Shown in pieces: positions 43,000 to 54,411 of a stretch of DNA of 64,000 nt. The stretch covers positions 34,604,676 to 34,668,675 of the forward strand of contig OU862915.1 of assembly GCA_917880885.1 (NCBI GenBank). The letters are read 5' to 3'. Source of the DNA: Limnephilus marmoratus. Its lineage: Eukaryota > Arthropoda > Insecta > Trichoptera > Limnephilidae. Position numbers and translations under genes: made by a program. Position 1 is the first letter of the stretch. Each line of letters begins with the position of its first letter. The notes beneath the pieces were generated by a model. The model saw only the letters and a list, made by a program, of their open reading frames with translations, was not told the DNA's origin and did no database searches.

Positions 43000-43441
43000 A
43001 GTCAGCCTGTGTTTTTAGATGGAACTAAATAGTGTAAAGCTAATTTTTTCCCCATCGACTACTACCATTTAGACAAGTGTTTAGCAAAAAGTCCCCGCCC
43101 CTACCCCTCTTGCTTCCCCCCCTGTGCCCCCCCAAACATGAAAAGTGTAAGGGTTTCGTAAATCGCTTCTATCTCGATTACTAAACAACATATCGGATTA
43201 AAAATTTTTTTATTCTCTTTGTTGTAATATTGTCTACAATTAATGTCCTGTTAACTTTCGTCGTAACTTTTACCGTTTGTTTGTAATTCGCATGATAAGG
43301 TAAAAATTTGTATATTTTTTGGCAAGTAATTTTACTTTTTGTCATATAACTTTTTACGCCGACATTTTATAAAAAAATATTTCCCACAAAACTTGTAGCC
43401 CCTACTATTACCTTTAAAATGATATAAAATAGTACTTACTT
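43000..43441. repeat. Left terminal inverted repeat
   Basis: It reads GTCAGCCTGTGT, GGAACTAAATAGTGTAAAGC, then a C-rich stretch CCCCGCCCCTACCCCTCTTG, and ends near CCTTTAAAATGATATAAAAT. The right copy matches in inverse orientation throughout. Confidence 0.85.
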
Positions 43442-43756
43442 TGTTGGAGATCCAGCGAGATTATCATGGCGGGTTCGGTCGAGGTGGGGCCGGCCGGCGC
43501 GGCGTTACAATGCAAATATTGTTGTATAGTGAGAGTGTTTTTTATCTTTAAGGTACACTATTGCATTTTCTATAAATAAAACTAATCGAGTCTCGGTGAA
43601 ACCTAAATTCCTCACTTTTTAAATTTGTTTCAAATAATAATAAGTATTCAGCGAAAATAGGTATTTCAAAAATTTTTTGTTTTGAAAATGCATGTAATAT
43701 TTTTAAAGATGTTATTTTAGAACAAAATAATTGCGGTATCTTAATTTTATGATATC

Positions 43757-45912
43757 TTAAACTTCCATGAGAAGTTCTTCATTTTCCTCGACTTCAACCA
43801 AAGTTAAATTGCTGCATGATCCGCAACAGCTCCAGCGCATTTCTGTGCAATCAAGTGATGCTTTAAAGCAGCTACAATTATTTTTGCAAGCCTTTTTGCA
43901 GTTGCAGGAAACTAAGTTTATAACTCATTCAGCTGCCGGTGGTTTTTTTGAGTGCACTGGGTACAGCATGTTGTCAGTTAAAATCCATCTCCAGTCCGTA
44001 GCGGTGATTTCCTTATCTCCGATCCATTTTTGAAGCAGCACCAGATGTTGGAGGGAGGGATGCCATATTAAATTTGGATTTTAATGACATTATTGCAACA
44101 GCTTTAAGGTACATTGAATATCTACTGTCATTCAGACATGCAGACCTTGTGCATCCATACAGTTTCAAGACAAAAGCCTCTCCTACCTCTTTGAGAATAT
44201 TTTTGTCTGCCTGTTTTTCATAAAACTGTAAAACTTTTGTGCGGAGATCATTTGATGAACTTAGCAATTTGTACGCGTTAATTTTGCCTTTGCCAAATAA
44301 ATAAGACGTGGTATCACATCCTGTGATAGCATGCAAAAATAATATCACATCCTTCTTATCACCAATCTCTTCACGAATCTTGCTGATGTCATACGTTGAT
44401 AGTGTGCCAGAGGGTTTGGGAAAGAATAGTCGCACATTTTGACACTGTGGTAGCCATAACAATAGAACGAAAAGATCAGTATCCTGTCCGACAACAACTA
44501 CAGGCCTCCCACTTTGAATCTGGGAAACATCTATTGCTCTTCCGACCACTTCAGTATCTGCATCTTCCTCCGCCACAATGGTTGGAATGTTTGCTTCATT
44601 AAGCTTTTGAGAGAGCTGTTCAATAAGCTGGCTTTTGTTTTTTCGATTTGCCAAAAATTCATTTTGCTTCACAGAGCACTCCATATTAACGTTGAATTTC
44701 ATTTCTAGAGATGTTTTTTTACTTCTCCGCATATGTTCGACCCCATTTGTGGTGGGATAGTCAGGATACCCATCGAACAAAACATGACAATCTTTCCCAT
44801 ACCGTTTCATTACAGTGTCAACATACTTCTCTATGATGCTGCTATATGTTACTTTGTCAGGCCAAATAACACAAAAGATACCCTCCATCTACTACATATA
44901 TTTTTGAGGGCAAATTCTCAAAAACTTCGTTGCTAACTGTCCATTTTTGAAATATTTTCATAAGACTTGATTTAGTTCCCTTTCTTATCATTTTATTGTT
45001 TTCAAATAAAGACAAAGGGTATGGGCTGAGTTCATAGTTGAAGTATTGTTTGAGATTATTTGTTCCTTGAGACATACAAATAACCCTATTAAACAGCTGA
45101 TCAGGATTAATTGGCACTTCTTCAGATCTCACATTATGCCACTTACTATGGAGCCTATAGTTTTAACTTTATTTTTGCTTTTCAATTTAACATCTGCAAA
45201 ATTATTTCCTTCGATGTCTTTCAAGCAGTTCATTCCTACATCATACGCTTCATCGCAGTTTACACCAGGATAAAGACATTAAATCTTTGCTCTGTCATGC
45301 AAGTCCCTTTCTCTTCTACTGCATCTTAGTTCAGTGTGCGGTTCGTTAAACTGAGTCAAGCATCCAGAGAACTTCTCGAAAGCCTCACAAATTTGTAGGG
45401 ATCCAGGAGCACAAGCAATGAATTTGGTTAGCGTCCTCTCGCTTAATCCTCGTCCATGAGAAAGCCCACCTATGGATTTTGATGATCGCATTAATGTCTG
45501 CTCTATGGTCATGTCCGTCCAGATACCGGTAAAAAATCCATCTGTACGCCGAACTGTAAAGAAACCTTTATTGACGAACCTTTCGAAGTCTTCATTTGAC
45601 ATTTTCGTTTGTACACTCAACATTTGTTGTAAGTATATTTGTGCGGATTTGGCATAGAGCAAATGTCCAGCAGCATGGAAATATGGTATCATTTGCTTGA
45701 CTGTATTATTGTGCAAATTCCAATCGCCAATTCTCTCTGCCAGAATAAAGTCTAGAACCAAATTCACCAATTTAAACTCTTGTAGCCACGGTTTTGAAGT
45801 TCTACTAGTTTTAACCAAATCTTTATACACTTCTTCTAGTCTTTTCATTATTTCATTTGTTTTACAATCTCTCATGGCGTCTTCAACAGTTGTTTGTTTG
45901 TTTATTGTTTGG
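43757..45912 (-). pseudogene. Academ-like transposase, C-terminal two-thirds (nuclease and Cys module)
   Basis: This begins at the LTR insertion point. Segments: (1) 45912-45279, with the GLSHGRGLSERTLTKFIA and EPHTELRCSRRERDLHDR patterns seen in metazoan homologues; (2) a frame change, then GVNCDEAYDVG..DI; (3) frame change near 45140 and VPINPDQLFNRVICMS, YELSPYPLSLFE; (4) the nuclease block 44888-44013, with KIYVVDGG just before it (frame change near 44865). The nuclease carries FDGYPD (Asp39), EEDADTE (108-113), VVVGQDTDLFVLLL (Asp136, Asp138) and HAITGCDTTSYLFGKGK (Asp192), matching the acidic sites of XPG/FEN nucleases. (5) After a frame change near 44010 and a TGA at 43925-43927 comes CNCKKACKNNCSCFK and a further C...CC..C, a Cys-rich module, with the stop near 43758. 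The lesions make it a pseudogene. Confidence 0.75.
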
Positions 45913-45916
45913 TTAT

Positions 45917-46562
45917 TGTTAGCATTGCCACTACTTGCGGCCATTTGCTAAACCCTACACCTGTAAAGGACACGCAATACACGGCCGACGACTAGCTCAG
46001 AGTCGGCGCAAGCAAGGTTCCTCCTAAAAAACAGGGCGAGTGCCTGTGGTTCGCTTGGCCATTCCTCCTCCGCCTCCTTTCCTCACAATCCCCGGGTCTC
46101 CTTCCTCAATCAGAACACAGTTTTAGCACTTAAAGGGTTTATTCGTAAAAAACAGAACAGGGTGGTACACGAAGCACATGGTTAACTACACTGCTAGCCT
46201 AACGAGAATTTTCTCCTCTCTCTCTACACGTTTAGTGAAGTTAGAATTAGTTCATAGCACACGGTGTGGGAGGTGAGTAGATTGGTACTCACATAACGGG
46301 AGATGCGGAGTCAGCCGTCTGGCTAGGTACTGGGCACAAAGCACAATTCAAATAATACATCGTGAAGTTAGTTCACGGAGAGCGACTAGCGCGAATCACG
46401 GGAACACAGTTGTTCTGCCGAAGGCCGGCGAAGGAATGGAAGCGGGGAGCCGCTCGGCGCTTGGCACGGGCGCCGCGCGGTGCGGGGAGAGGGGGGCGGA
46501 GGGCCTGTGCAAGGGGTCAATTCGCTATTAGCTCGCACGGGAATCAATTCCGTAACGTAACA
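45917..46562 (-). repeat. LTR (3' LTR in element orientation)
   Basis: 646 bp. The half nearest the interior is GC-rich (a run around 46420-46510 of GCGCCGCGCGGTGCGGGGAG type); the other half is moderate. The canonical TG..CA ends are present. Frames at 46362-46664 are by-products of the GC-rich part and are duplicated in the other LTR. Confidence 0.95.
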
Positions 46563-46573
46563 CTTCCCCCCTC
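46563..46573 (-). other. Polypurine tract
   Basis: The minus strand reads GAGGGGGGAAG immediately before the LTR, the expected primer for plus-strand DNA synthesis. It sets the orientation as minus. Confidence 0.8.
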
Positions 46574-47300
46574 GCCGCAAAAAAAGGCGACGTGGTAATG
46601 GAGCAGTAGGGCTAAGAAATCCTCTTACCCTTTTAGCACTTGTGCCAAAAAAAAAAACATCCAAGAGAAAGGGGAGAGAGAGAGAGAAAAAGAAAGAGAA
46701 AAAAGTTGCTAGCTACAAAATAGTAGAAACAAAAACAAGAGAGAGAAAAAGCATGGTGAACAAAGAATTATACATGAATGTACATGAAAGAGCAGTGGCA
46801 TACATAAATATAAACAAGGACCTGCTGGAGAAAGGTACAAGGGTTATGCAGTGATAGAAAAAAAATGACTCTAAATTGTATCATTGGTCTGTGAGCTAAG
46901 TTTGCGTAGCGTGGTTTGCGTAGGATGTTTGGGGTGTTTGAACGTTGCACTGAAGTTATAAGGTTACTTTGTCACAGTAACCTGGCCCGTTTGAGATTAC
47001 ACTCAAGGAACACTAGGGCCTTAAAGAAAACACGAAGAAGAGAACGCAGGATGAGGCTTCTTGGTGGTGGAGAGGGTTCTATCTGTCACAGAGGTCAAAA
47101 AGGTAGCTGCTTCCGGATCCTGTGGGTGGGCCAGTATGACATCATTGAGGTACTGGAGAGTGGAATTGTTATTGGTGGTTGGTCCTTTATAGAGGAGGTG
47201 GTTTGTGTGCATGACAGCCGTTGTTGTGATGGTGGTTGGTACACTGGTTTGTATACAGTGGGATTGTTGTATGAACAATTGTTGGTATTGTTATTTGCGC
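46574..47300. other. LTR-element interior, no coding recognised
   Basis: A GA-rich run at about 46660-46760 (GAGAGAGAGAGAAAAAGAAA). The plus-strand frame at 46916-47476 and minus-strand frames at 47095-47558 have no family resemblance. The minus-strand frames end in Asn/Thr/Pro-rich peptides that could be relics of a structural protein, but I cannot support this. Confidence 0.4.
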
Positions 47301-47480
47301 AAGGGCACAGGAGCATTGGCATGATGGCAACAGAGCAATTTGCAAGGTGCAGCTGGAACATTTGTACAATGGCAACAGGAACATTTGCGAGATGCCGCAG
47401 GAACATTTGCACAATGGCAACAGGAACATTTGCGAGATGCCGCAGGAACATTTGCACGATGGCAACAGGAACATGAACCA
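47300..47480. repeat. 45-bp tandem repeat in the LTR-element interior
   Basis: Unit ACAGGAACATTTGCGAGATG, CCGCAGGAACATTTGCACAA, TGGCA, about 3.5 copies, the first ones diverged. Each unit is two related halves containing GGAACATTTGC. The period is a multiple of three, so the same 15-residue peptide repeats in frame on both strands. Confidence 0.85.
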
Positions 47481-50400
47481 ACTTAGAGCTGACGTGCTCG
47501 GGTTTGTTTGAGTGATGGTTTTGTGATGATACAATTCGCAACTACACGCACGACTCACACTAGGTTATGTTAGGTGTGGTCGGGTGCTTTTGGTACGTAG
47601 GGTTTGAAGGCATGGGACCTCCGTGACGGTAGTGAAGGCAGCATGAAGAGAGGCGCAGGTGTAGATAGGGTGAAGAGCTGCTGGTCTTCTTATTAATCCG
47701 GCGAAAAATTATTATTAGAACAAAATTCTTGAAGTTTACCTGCCTGGTAGACCAATGATGAAAAGGTTTGGAGAGAAACAAGGTGTGCATGTTGAGAAAG
47801 ATTGGATTTGTTTGACGTGTAGAGAGAGAGAGAGACGGAGAGAGAGTTAACTAAATGCAACTACAGACTTATACATATTACAAAGGTACGTATTCAAGGA
47901 AGGTTCTGTTTAACCCATTTAGTTTTTTTTTAAACTAAATACATTTCCAAGAACACGTAGGTAAGGGTTTGTACGTATGACAAAATGCCACGTTCGAAAG
48001 AAGTTGGTCTTCTATGACCTATGCTCACGTCTATACGGTAGCATTTTTTCTACTTTCGAAGAACAAAAACATTGAGTACAAATAAGTTATGAAAAGTGGG
48101 AAAGGAGTAGGAAGTTGAAAGGATCCGTGTATGAAGGTTGTCCCATTTGACAAACGAAACGCCAAGTGCGTAACGCATATATCCCCATTCACGGATAATT
48201 TCGAGGAAGGGAAAGGGTGACAATTGGGAACATTTGAACGAAGAAAACTGCTGAGGGCTCGGCTATTTCCGAAATTCGACCTCTGAGTGGAAGGTGAAAC
48301 AAGGTCTACAGCAGTTATCCTGGCACATTACAATACCATTTGGTAGTGTGGGACAAAAGGAATACACTGACATAAAAGAGTCTAATCGTCCACGTGTATT
48401 GGGTAGAAGATTAGAGGGTCGTTTTATTCTCCTACTTGTTTGCGAGAAATGACAGACCCTTGCTCAAATCTCACAAACCTGGGGGGTTTTCTTGTTCGTC
48501 TCCCAGACAACGAGTTAGGTGTTTTTTGTGTCCATCAACTTAACTCCTACGACACGATGCCCCATAATCATGAGTGAAGCGTATGATTAGTCCTTTTGAG
48601 ATAGTGGATAGTTCCTGGGTTCTTGTGACAGGAAGTCCACGGGCATGTTAATGAGTACTCTGCTGCAAAAGCAATAATTTTCTGATAACAGAAAATAAAA
48701 GGCGTGTGATGTACACTTGGTAGGTCACACAAACATGGGGTAGATATTATTTCGTTCGCACGACTCATGGTGAGTATTGTAACGTCTTCGCGTTTGGTGC
48801 ACAGATTATATAAGTACACAGTTATAACAAAGCGGTTCTCATGCCAAAAGACACACGACCAAAAAGGGGCGGTTCTCATGCCAAAAGACACACGACCAAC
48901 TCAATAACATTTAGTTAAGAGTATAAAGTAATTATAACGAACTTCTCGTATCATGGCGGATGTTTTGAGGATCTCTCCTATGATGGTAGATATTGTCACG
49001 TTTTCACGTCTCACGTGACAGGAATGAACGATTTACAACAGATTTTGCCCAGTATTGAAAGACAGTAACCCAATGGGTATTTAAAACAATTTAATGAGAT
49101 AAATCACCCTCTCGATCAACAACCCTGTGTTGACGAGCAAACAATGAGTAGTTATGACGGACTCCCCGTGACGTGTAAAAACACAAAGATATTATGAGAT
49201 TCGCATCTATAGCAGTGGATATTGTAAGGTTCACACCTATAATAGTAGATATTGTAAGGCTCGCGCCTATAATGTTACAAAAGTTTACGTTCGGAAATGT
49301 GGGTCCCCATTCAATACAGACGGCGGTTTTGCAATGATGTAATTAATACGGCACTGCTGTAGCTTAATAATTTCATATTAGCATACGTTACAAGATTTGC
49401 CAAAAGGCGATAAACACAAATTTTATTGAAGATCTGGCCAAGATTTTAAACTTCAAACAAGAATAATGGTACAATAAAGGACAAAAAAAACTGATATCAT
49501 GATAAAATATTGTACCTCATAATGAAGTTGTATATGTACAAAGAACAATGTTAATGAAGGGACGAAACGTATTGTCACTTTTATAACAAATATTTTTCTC
49601 AGAATCCGACAAAATACGATTCTGGAAAAAAATAGAGCAATTGGGTTGAGCGCCATTCTAATTTTTGGAAAAAGAAGAAAAACCACAAGTAGCAACAAGG
49701 TTGCCCTTGAATTGTTTCGAATCCAGCGAATGTGACCTGATAGGTGTGTACATTTGGTGTATTCGAAACGATCCCCAATATACAACATTACTATGAATGT
49801 GTTAGGATGGGGTGAAGAGGAAAAAGAAAAAAGAAAAAACGGGAGGATTTCCTATTATAACGGAAATCGTCGCGACATTCTTACAATATGGTGCTGTGAC
49901 CATAGTAGTGAGCTGCGGCAATGGTCTGAAACCAATGGTTATTATACAGACTTGCACTTAAGATTTTATATTTACAACATTAGGGTAGGGACGTACTGGT
50001 ACGACAAAACCCGACACAAAACAATTAAAAAAAAGGTGATATGACAAGATGAGGCGATGAGGTGAGAAAAAAAACGCGCGGATGCTACAAGAATTGTGAA
50101 AAGGAAAGCGACGTCTTGGAGCAAGAGTTTTCCGGAACCGTTGATGGTAGGAGGAAAAGGAGGCCCTTTCCCGAAGTGATCAATTTCAGGAAGAGGATGC
50201 ATACAAGTATGAAAACGGAGCCCCAAGAGGTGCTCTTGTGGTACAGCAGGCAAGGCACGCAGGATGTACAAGAACATATAAAATTATGCAAAAAGAAAAA
50301 GAATGTACAGGAGTTAGGCTACCGTTGACATTAATGTGCCTTCGGGTTTAAGGATTACCTTACGAATGCCCATATGGGTGATTATTTACATTTAATATTT

Positions 50401-50860
50401 ACAAGTAACTCACGTCATTTATGACAAGAATTATAAGACTTTTAAAGAGACCGCATCGCACTCATTGACGACTGGCCAAGAGAGGTCAGGGGCGTAATGA
50501 TGATCAGGGTTAACAAGATGCATGTTTTGCCAATTTGATAACGCCTGAGAACTTGATGTGATGGAATTTACTGATTCCATCACAGTAAGGCATTTTTTGG
50601 ATTTATTCGTAGGAGAAATCTTTCTATTTCTCAGGGCCTGTAGTAGTTCTTCCTTTCTTGAAGTAAAAATGTGCGGGATTATACCCAGCGTAACTTGAGG
50701 AACTTCCATGGTGTATAAGATCGTATCAGAGTGACCTTATGTTGGAAAAAGTGAGAACTAGACTCGCAATTGGAAAGAAATTGGGCAGAGATTGACCACT
50801 GGGGACGTATTTTTACAAAAAGTTTTTGAAAAAAAACGCGTTTTTTATAAGTGTTCGGTT
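47481..50860. other. LTR-element interior with short tandem duplications, no coding recognised
   Basis: It contains a GA microsatellite at 47820-47848; a 36-bp duplication at 48830-48897 (GCGGTTCTCATGCCAAAAGA, CACACGACC); and a ~33-bp triplicate at 49195-49275 (ATATTGTAAGG..TCGC/CACACCTATAAT). Frames at 48568-48891, 49453-49788, 49972-50328 and 50431-50709 have no family resemblance. None contains RT, RNase H, integrase or protease motifs. Confidence 0.5.
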
Positions 50861-50866
50861 TATTTG

Positions 50867-51465
50867 AAAATTTGGGCAGGGGTTTGCCTCAAAAAACGTG
50901 ATTTTGTGAAAAAATCCAGCTGTTTTGGAAATTTGTTGAAAATTTTCCAAGTCCAAAAACGAGAAAAATTTGGGCAGCAGTTTCCCTTAAAAAAAACGTG
51001 ATTTTGTGAAAAAATCCAGATGTTTTGGAAATTTGTTGAAAATTTTCCAAGTCCAAAAACGAGAAAAATTTGGGCAGCGGTTTCCCTTAAAAAACGTGAT
51101 TTTGTGAAAAATTCCAGATGTTTTGGAAATTTGTTGAAAATTTTCCAAGTCCAAAAACGAGAAAAATTTGGGCAGCGGTTTCCCTTAAAAAACGCGATTT
51201 TGTGAAAAAATCCAGATGTTTTGGAAATTTGTTGAAAATTTTTCAAAGTCCAAGAACGAGAAAAATTTGGGCAGCGGTTTCCCTTAAAAAACGTGATTTT
51301 GTGAAAAAAATCCAGATGTTTTGGAAATTTGTTGAAAATTTTCCAAGTCCAAAAACGAGAAAAATTTGGGCAGCGGTTTCCCTTAAAAAACGTGATTTTG
51401 TGAAAAAATCCAGATGTTTTGGAAATTTGTTGAAAATTTTCAAAGTCCGGATATGAAAATTTCAC
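50867..51465. repeat. ~98-bp tandem array, six copies
   Basis: Units start (TGGGCAGCGG) at 50873, 50971, 51071, 51169, 51268 and 51367, giving periods of 98-100. Each holds TTTCCCTTAAAAAACGTGAT, TTTGTGAAAAAATCCAGATG, TTTTGGAAATTTGTTGAAAA and TTTTCCAAGTCCAAAAACGA. Two more diverged copies are recognisable to about 51600. Long frames on both strands are by-products of the array. The end of each unit is AT-rich with A and T runs. Confidence 0.9.
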
Positions 51466-51599
51466 GAGCCGGGATTCACCTTAATGGAACACGTTTTTAG
51501 AATTTATTCCGCTGTTTTTGAAAAAGGTTTGCAAATTTGCAAAAGTCCGGAAATAAAAAACGGAAACGAGGTTCGCCTTAAACGAACATGTTTTTAGAA

Positions 51600-52540
51600 T
51601 ATTTCCATTTCCTTTCCAAAGGGGGGTTCTTCAGAAAAGGAAAGAAATATTTTTTCTTTTATACAAGTTTTCGTGGAAGAATTTGTTTGAAAATTCAACA
51701 ATGTCTTGGGGAATAGTTTTTTATTTACGTGGCTAGACTAGCCTGATTTGAGCATCACCAATTATTGGTATTTATCCGCCGACTTCCTTTTGTCATAACA
51801 AGTTATATGCAGAAATGTGCATACGGATATAATGCCTGACTCGAGGAATCGACGTCAACGCGAACTAGGCATTTTTCGAATTATGTCGTCTGTTTCTTTA
51901 TGAAAGATGATAGGTGCGCAAGAAAAAGGGGGAAACGGACGACAGAAGTACAAAAAAAATGCCCAATTGTCAAAAGGTAGAAAGAATTTAATCCACTTGT
52001 TTCCCTTAAGCTGCAAAATATGCCGTTATATATACAGGCCAGTATTTTGCGAAATAGTCCCCTACTCGCAGAATATGTCGATATCAAATACAGACCAGCA
52101 CTCTGCGGAATAAGTTTATTAATAAAAACTGGTTAATTAACTTTCGAGAAACGAAGCGGGTAATTGGTTTATCATATACAGGATTTTAATTGTTGAATAA
52201 CTTTGTTTTAAATATTTGTGTACATTTCCACTATTAATCTTGTATTTGAAACTAGCAAATTTAGCCGGTCGACACTTGTAAACACTATATTATTCACGAC
52301 GGCAACTTTCTTGGTTGAGCACTTTACGTAGGAATACCGGTGATAATGTTTTGTCGAGTGACGACTCGAAAATGAAGGAATCGTGCCCGTGATAATTTAA
52401 ATTGCAATTCGAAGTTACAATCGCGCCGGGGTTCTTGATGGAAATGCTAGACAAATTGGGAGTAACAAGACAAAACATTATACATTATAAAGTTTAAACA
52501 ATTGCTGATTGAAGAACGAGACGAGCGACTGTGAAGAGGG
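51600..52540. other. LTR-element 5' interior, no coding recognised
   Basis: No gag-like frame is seen where gag would be expected in the minus orientation. Confidence 0.45.
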
Positions 52541-52544
52541 AGGT

Positions 52545-52735
52545 GTCGGCGTAAAACGTGGGAAAAGATTAGAGGAAAAAAAAAAAAAAAATATTGCCCC
52601 AAAATTGTGCGCCAGTGTTAGCACAACGTGGGGGAAAAGATGAGGAGGAAAGAAAAAAAATTGCCCCTTAGTTGGGAACGCCAGTGTTAGCACCAAAACG
52701 CAAAAAAAAGCACCACGTTGGGCCCAGTGTTAGCA
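52545..52735 (-). repeat. Reiterated LTR/primer-site junction
   Basis: A ~65-70-bp unit containing ACGTGGG, GAAAAGAT, an A-run, ATTGCCCC, and GCGCCAGTGTTAGCAC occurs about two and a half times up to the LTR. Each unit ends in CCAG followed by TGTTAGCA, the first bases of the LTR, so the junction itself has been multiplied. Confidence 0.75.
52710..52726 (-). other. Primer binding site, tRNA-Lys-like
   Basis: The minus strand, one base after the LTR, reads TGGGCCCAACGTGGTGC. This matches the primer site complementary to the 3' end of tRNA-Lys (TGGCGCCCAACGTGGGGC) except for one missing base and one substitution. Confidence 0.75.
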
Positions 52736-53374
52736 TTGCCACTACTTGCGGCCATTTGCTAAACCCTACACCTGTAAAGGACACGCAATACACGGCCGAC
52801 GACTAGCTCAGAGTCGGCGCAAGCAAGGTTCCTCCTAAAAAACAGGGCGAGTGCCTGTGGTTCGCTTGGCAATTCCTCCTCCGCCTCCTTTCCTCACAAT
52901 CCCCGGGTCTCCTTCCTCAATCAGAACACAGTTTTAGCACTTAAAGGGTTTATTCGTAAAAAACAGAACAGGGTGGTACACGAAGCACATGGTTAACTAC
53001 ACTGCTAGCCTAACGAGAATTTTCTCCTCTCTCTCTACACGTTTAGTGAAGTTAGAATTAGTTCATAGCACACGGTGTGGGAGGTGAGTAGATTGGTACT
53101 CACATAACGGGAGATGCGGAGTCAGCCGTCTGGCTAGGTACTGGGCACAAAGCACAATTCAAATAATACATCGTGAAGTTAGTTCACGGAGAGCGACTAG
53201 CGCGAATCACGGGGAACACAGTTGTTCTGCCGAAGGCCGGCGAAGGAATGGAAGCGGGGAGCCGCTCGGCGCTTGGCACGGGCGCCGCGCGGTGCGGGGA
53301 GAGGGGGGCGGAGGGCCTGTGCAAGGGGTCAATTCGCTATTAGCTCGCACGGGAATCAATTCCGTAACGTAACA
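52728..53374 (-). repeat. LTR (5' LTR in element orientation)
   Basis: 647 bp, the partner of 45917-46562. It differs by an A for C near 52871 and one extra G in the GGGG run near 53214. Confidence 0.95.
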
Positions 53375-53378
53375 TTAT

Positions 53379-54111
53379 TAATATCCTTAAAGTCGTTTGT
53401 AATCATTTCTTTAAGAGATGAACATTCCTCGAATAGCAGTAATATCAAAGCTGCCTGAGTCATCAAGTGAGCTCTATAAGACTTTGCGTAAGCATGTTCT
53501 GACATAAGGTGAGAAATCGTTGATTTTCCATAAACAGAGGTACACATTTCTTCGATTCCATTACCTTCCACAAACTTTCCTAAGCAACCAAGGAAACTCA
53601 TTAGAAGATGGAATCCGCCTAGTCTGACGATTACTCCAGATATTTCACTTTCTATAGAAGAACTTGCAACAATGTCTACTGCTTTCAGGAAAAGTGGTTG
53701 GTCAAATGTCACATTACACGGCTGGCCAGCTAACTTGCTTTCTTTAGAAGCGAAACTAAGGGCAGAGTAAATAGCAGTTGGATTTCCTGGATCTATGCTT
53801 ATAAAAGGCAAAGCCTTTACATAAGATGGTTCAAAGTTTTGTCTATCATCGTAACAGTTTCGCATGTATCCAGACCATCCAGGTAGTGAAACTGGCACAA
53901 AAGCAAAACTACATAACCAAAGCATGTTACGAGCTGAGACTAAGCATTGAGTGGGCATATTTTCAGAAATGTTTTCTATTGTTAAGGACTTTAAGCCACT
54001 TTTCTCCTTTTTAATATACATTAAAACTGGGACATTGAATTTACCTTCAAAGTCGCATGTCTTGACACGTGGAACTCGGACATCACTCGACACAGGTGTT
54101 TTTGGAGTCAC
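53379..54111 (-). pseudogene. Academ-like transposase, N-terminal third
   Basis: About 244 codons read toward the LTR insertion. Visible pieces include FEGKFNVPVLMYIKKEKSGL, MLWLCSFAFVPVSLPGWSGY, YVKALPFISIDPGNPTAIYS, CNVTFDQPLFLKAVDIVASS, VRLGGFHLLMSFLGCLGKFV and YGKSTISHLMSEHAYAKSYR. The FDQPL and LGGFHLLMSFLG segments are conserved in the uncharacterised metazoan proteins that share the GCDTTS nuclease block. No ATG is available: the nominal first codon is GTG and an in-frame TAG lies at about 54139-54141. The true start was therefore probably in an upstream exon or has been lost. Positions on both sides of the LTR element are in the same frame once the insert and one TTAT are discounted. 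Confidence 0.75.
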
Positions 54112-54411
54112 AGGATTACAGTAGATCCGAGAAACTGGCTATTTTAGGAGCCAGTTCCTGTTGGATTTACAAAATGGTCACAAACACTCAAACCGGGCGA
54201 AGCCGAACTAAAAGCCGCCCGCAGGGCCTAGCAGCAAAGTGAATAACTATTATTTCACGTTCACGATTTCCACTAGTACTACAAAGGGCACAGGACAGGC
54301 TAAGATAAGTCGGGATGTGAGGGAACAAGTTCCGACATCAGTGTCGCGGAGCGACGCAGGGATGGTGCGCGGCAAGCATTCACGGTTGATATCTGGCGTT
54401 TACTAGTACAT
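54112..54411 (-). other. Likely 5' leader/promoter region of the Academ-like element
   Basis: GC-richer than the surroundings (GCCGCCCGCAGGGCC, GTGTCGCGGAGCGACGC), with no open frame recognised, between the inner edge of the right inverted repeat and the first coding segment. A promoter or 5' exon is an inference. Confidence 0.4.

Larger units (their letters stand above)
45917..53374 (-). mobile_element. 7.46-kb non-autonomous LTR element (LARD-like)
   Basis: Two LTRs (646 and 647 bp) begin TGTTAG and end TAACA in the plus orientation. By eye they differ by one substitution and one single-base indel. A 4-bp duplication TTAT flanks it (45913-45916 and 53375-53378). On the minus strand there is a primer site next to the 5' LTR and a purine tract next to the 3' LTR, so transcription runs right to left. 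The 6.2-kb interior shows no protease, RT, RNase H, integrase or gag zinc-knuckle motif in any frame that I can find. It is rich in minisatellites. This fits a large retrotransposon derivative mobilised in trans. The near-identical LTRs indicate a recent insertion. Confidence 0.85.

Noticed and set aside
46916..47558. Frames in the LTR element as gag remnants
   Set aside because: Opposing frames overlap, the repeat part is a 45-bp minisatellite, and no zinc knuckle or capsid-like pattern is seen.
50860..51465. 201-residue minus-strand and 112-residue plus-strand frames
   Set aside because: By-products of the ~98-bp repeat, open on both strands at once, with low-complexity aromatic-rich translations.
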